Made by a program: the position numbers and the translations under genes. Positions 63,348-64,000 of a stretch of DNA of 64,000 nucleotides are shown piece by piece. The notes under the pieces are model-generated. The model was not told the DNA's origin. It did not search any database and saw only the letters and a program-made list of their open reading frames with translations. Each line of letters opens with the position of its first letter. Positions within the stretch are counted from its first letter, which is position 1. Source of the DNA: Botrimarina colliarenosi (GTDB lineage: Bacteria; Planctomycetota; Planctomycetia; Pirellulales; Lacipirellulaceae); the NCBI RefSeq assembly GCF_007859955.1, contig NZ_SJPR01000001.1, forward strand, positions 696,388 through 760,387. The letters are read 5' to 3'.

Positions 63348-64000
63348 ATGCCTTCGGGTAAAGAGATCACCGGCACGCGGCGCACCGGCGCCACGAAGAA
63401 AAACGCCTTCTGTTCGTTCTGCCGCAAGAGCTATCGTGACGTCGGTCCTCTCGTCGAAGGACCGGGCGACGTCTATGTCTGCGGCGAGTGCATCGAGCTC
63501 TGCCAGAGCATTCTGGATCAAGAGCGGAAACGGCGGGGCTCTAGCCAGCAGCTGTTCGCCAAGGTCCCGTCACCCCGGGAGATCGTCGCCCAGCTCGACA
63601 GCTACGTCATTGGCCAAGAGTCCGCCAAGCGGGTGCTGGCCGTCGCGGTGCATAGCCACTACAAGCGGCTGATGGCGGCCGAGGACGAGTCCGACGTCGA
63701 TATCGACAAGTCGAACATCCTGCTTGTCGGCCCCACCGGCTGTGGCAAGACGTTGCTCGCGAAGACGCTCGCCCGCAGCCTCAACGTGCCGTTCGCCATC
63801 GGCGACGCCACGACCCTGACCGAGGCGGGCTACGTCGGCGAAGACGTCGAGAACCTCCTGCTGAAGCTGCTGCACGCCGCTGATTTCGATGTCGAGTCCG
63901 CCCAGCGGGGCATCCTCTACATCGACGAGATCGACAAGATCGGCAAGACGAGCCAGAACGTCTCGATCACCCGCGACGTGTCGGGCGAAGGCGTTCAGCA
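63348..64000 (+). CDS. clpX: ATP-dependent Clp protease ATP-binding subunit ClpX (3' partial)
   Basis: The window ends inside the gene; 217 codons are visible. AAA+ unfoldase that delivers substrates to ClpP. N-terminal zinc-binding domain with CSFCRKS and CGECIELC (four cysteines), linker, then AAA+ core: [16 protein letters not shown] (Walker A) near residue 125 and LYIDEIDKI (Walker B) near 190. The IGQE... substrate-approach segment ([16 protein letters not shown]) is typical. Start is ATG 63348 after a strong ribosome site. clpP is not in the window. Confidence 0.96.
   Translation, partial: MPSGKEITGTRRTGATKKNAFCSFCRKSYRDVGPLVEGPGDVYVCGECIELCQSILDQERKRRGSSQQLFAKVPSPREIVAQLDSYVIGQESAKRVLAVAVHSHYKRLMAAEDESDVDIDKSNILLVGPTGCGKTLLAKTLARSLNVPFAIGDATTLTEAGYVGEDVENLLLKLLHAADFDVESAQRGILYIDEIDKIGKTSQNVSITRDVSGEGVQ

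Overview
This is a high-GC bacterial chromosome segment from a planctomycete, most likely the Pirellulales and plausibly Lacipirellulaceae. The lineage call is inference. It rests on a PEP-CTERM tail joined to a dockerin-like repeat (2350-3222), a 47-residue lysine-tailed protein of a type I associate with planctomycetes (2068-2211), many conserved planctomycete-style hypotheticals, TadE/TadG genes, an FHA-coiled-coil-membrane protein, and spacers packed with long perfect hairpins. No tRNA, rRNA, CRISPR array, prophage or transposase gene was recognised.

Layout. 1-9.1 kb: end of ettA, lysine-tailed peptide, dockerin/PEP-CTERM protein, an EfpL/YeiP-type EF-P, proC, and a SelA-like protein lacking the PLP lysine. 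9.4-13 kb: Prc-type tail-specific protease and a PhnP-like hydrolase. 13-20.8 kb: an ECF sigma factor with a membrane partner, a TadE-VWA/TadG-TadE operon, hisH, an OmpA-type lipoprotein and a prepilin peptidase. 20.9-28.7 kb: shikimate genes aroK and fused aroD-aroE, mutL, and an NtrC-type regulator, an SDR and a soluble histidine kinase. 28.7-33.7 kb: a repeat-bounded cassette, pnp, rpsO and a desaturase. 33.9-44.8 kb: comEC, an S9 peptidase, an anchored methyltransferase, a DUF892 ferritin-like protein, an SGNH hydrolase/acyltransferase/HtrA group and a DksA-like protein. 45.2-50.3 kb: FHA protein and the queuosine genes queF, queC and queE. 50.6-62.3 kb: an internally duplicated membrane protein, a giant FtsX-type permease, two cysteine-rich exported proteins, a lipoprotein, holA, a TIGR01777 epimerase and an exported Ig-like protein. 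62.6-64 kb: a small membrane protein and the start of clpX.

The most unusual feature is the repeat landscape. Three elements share one architecture: terminal inverted repeats built from three 9-10 bp periodic units. One (49136-49598) carries a GxxExxY/PD-(D/E)XK-like gene and fills the gap between the queC stop and the queE start. One (28693-29553) carries an unknown 244-residue gene and sits between the pnp terminator and a histidine kinase start. One (50441-50532) is empty and nested inside a larger palindrome. Separately, about eleven long hairpins (17-37 bp arms, several perfect) of a few sequence families occupy gene junctions. One perfect 26-bp-arm hairpin lies in frame inside mutL, at the linker. 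Together these suggest small elements that insert at gene boundaries and, rarely, inside proteins.
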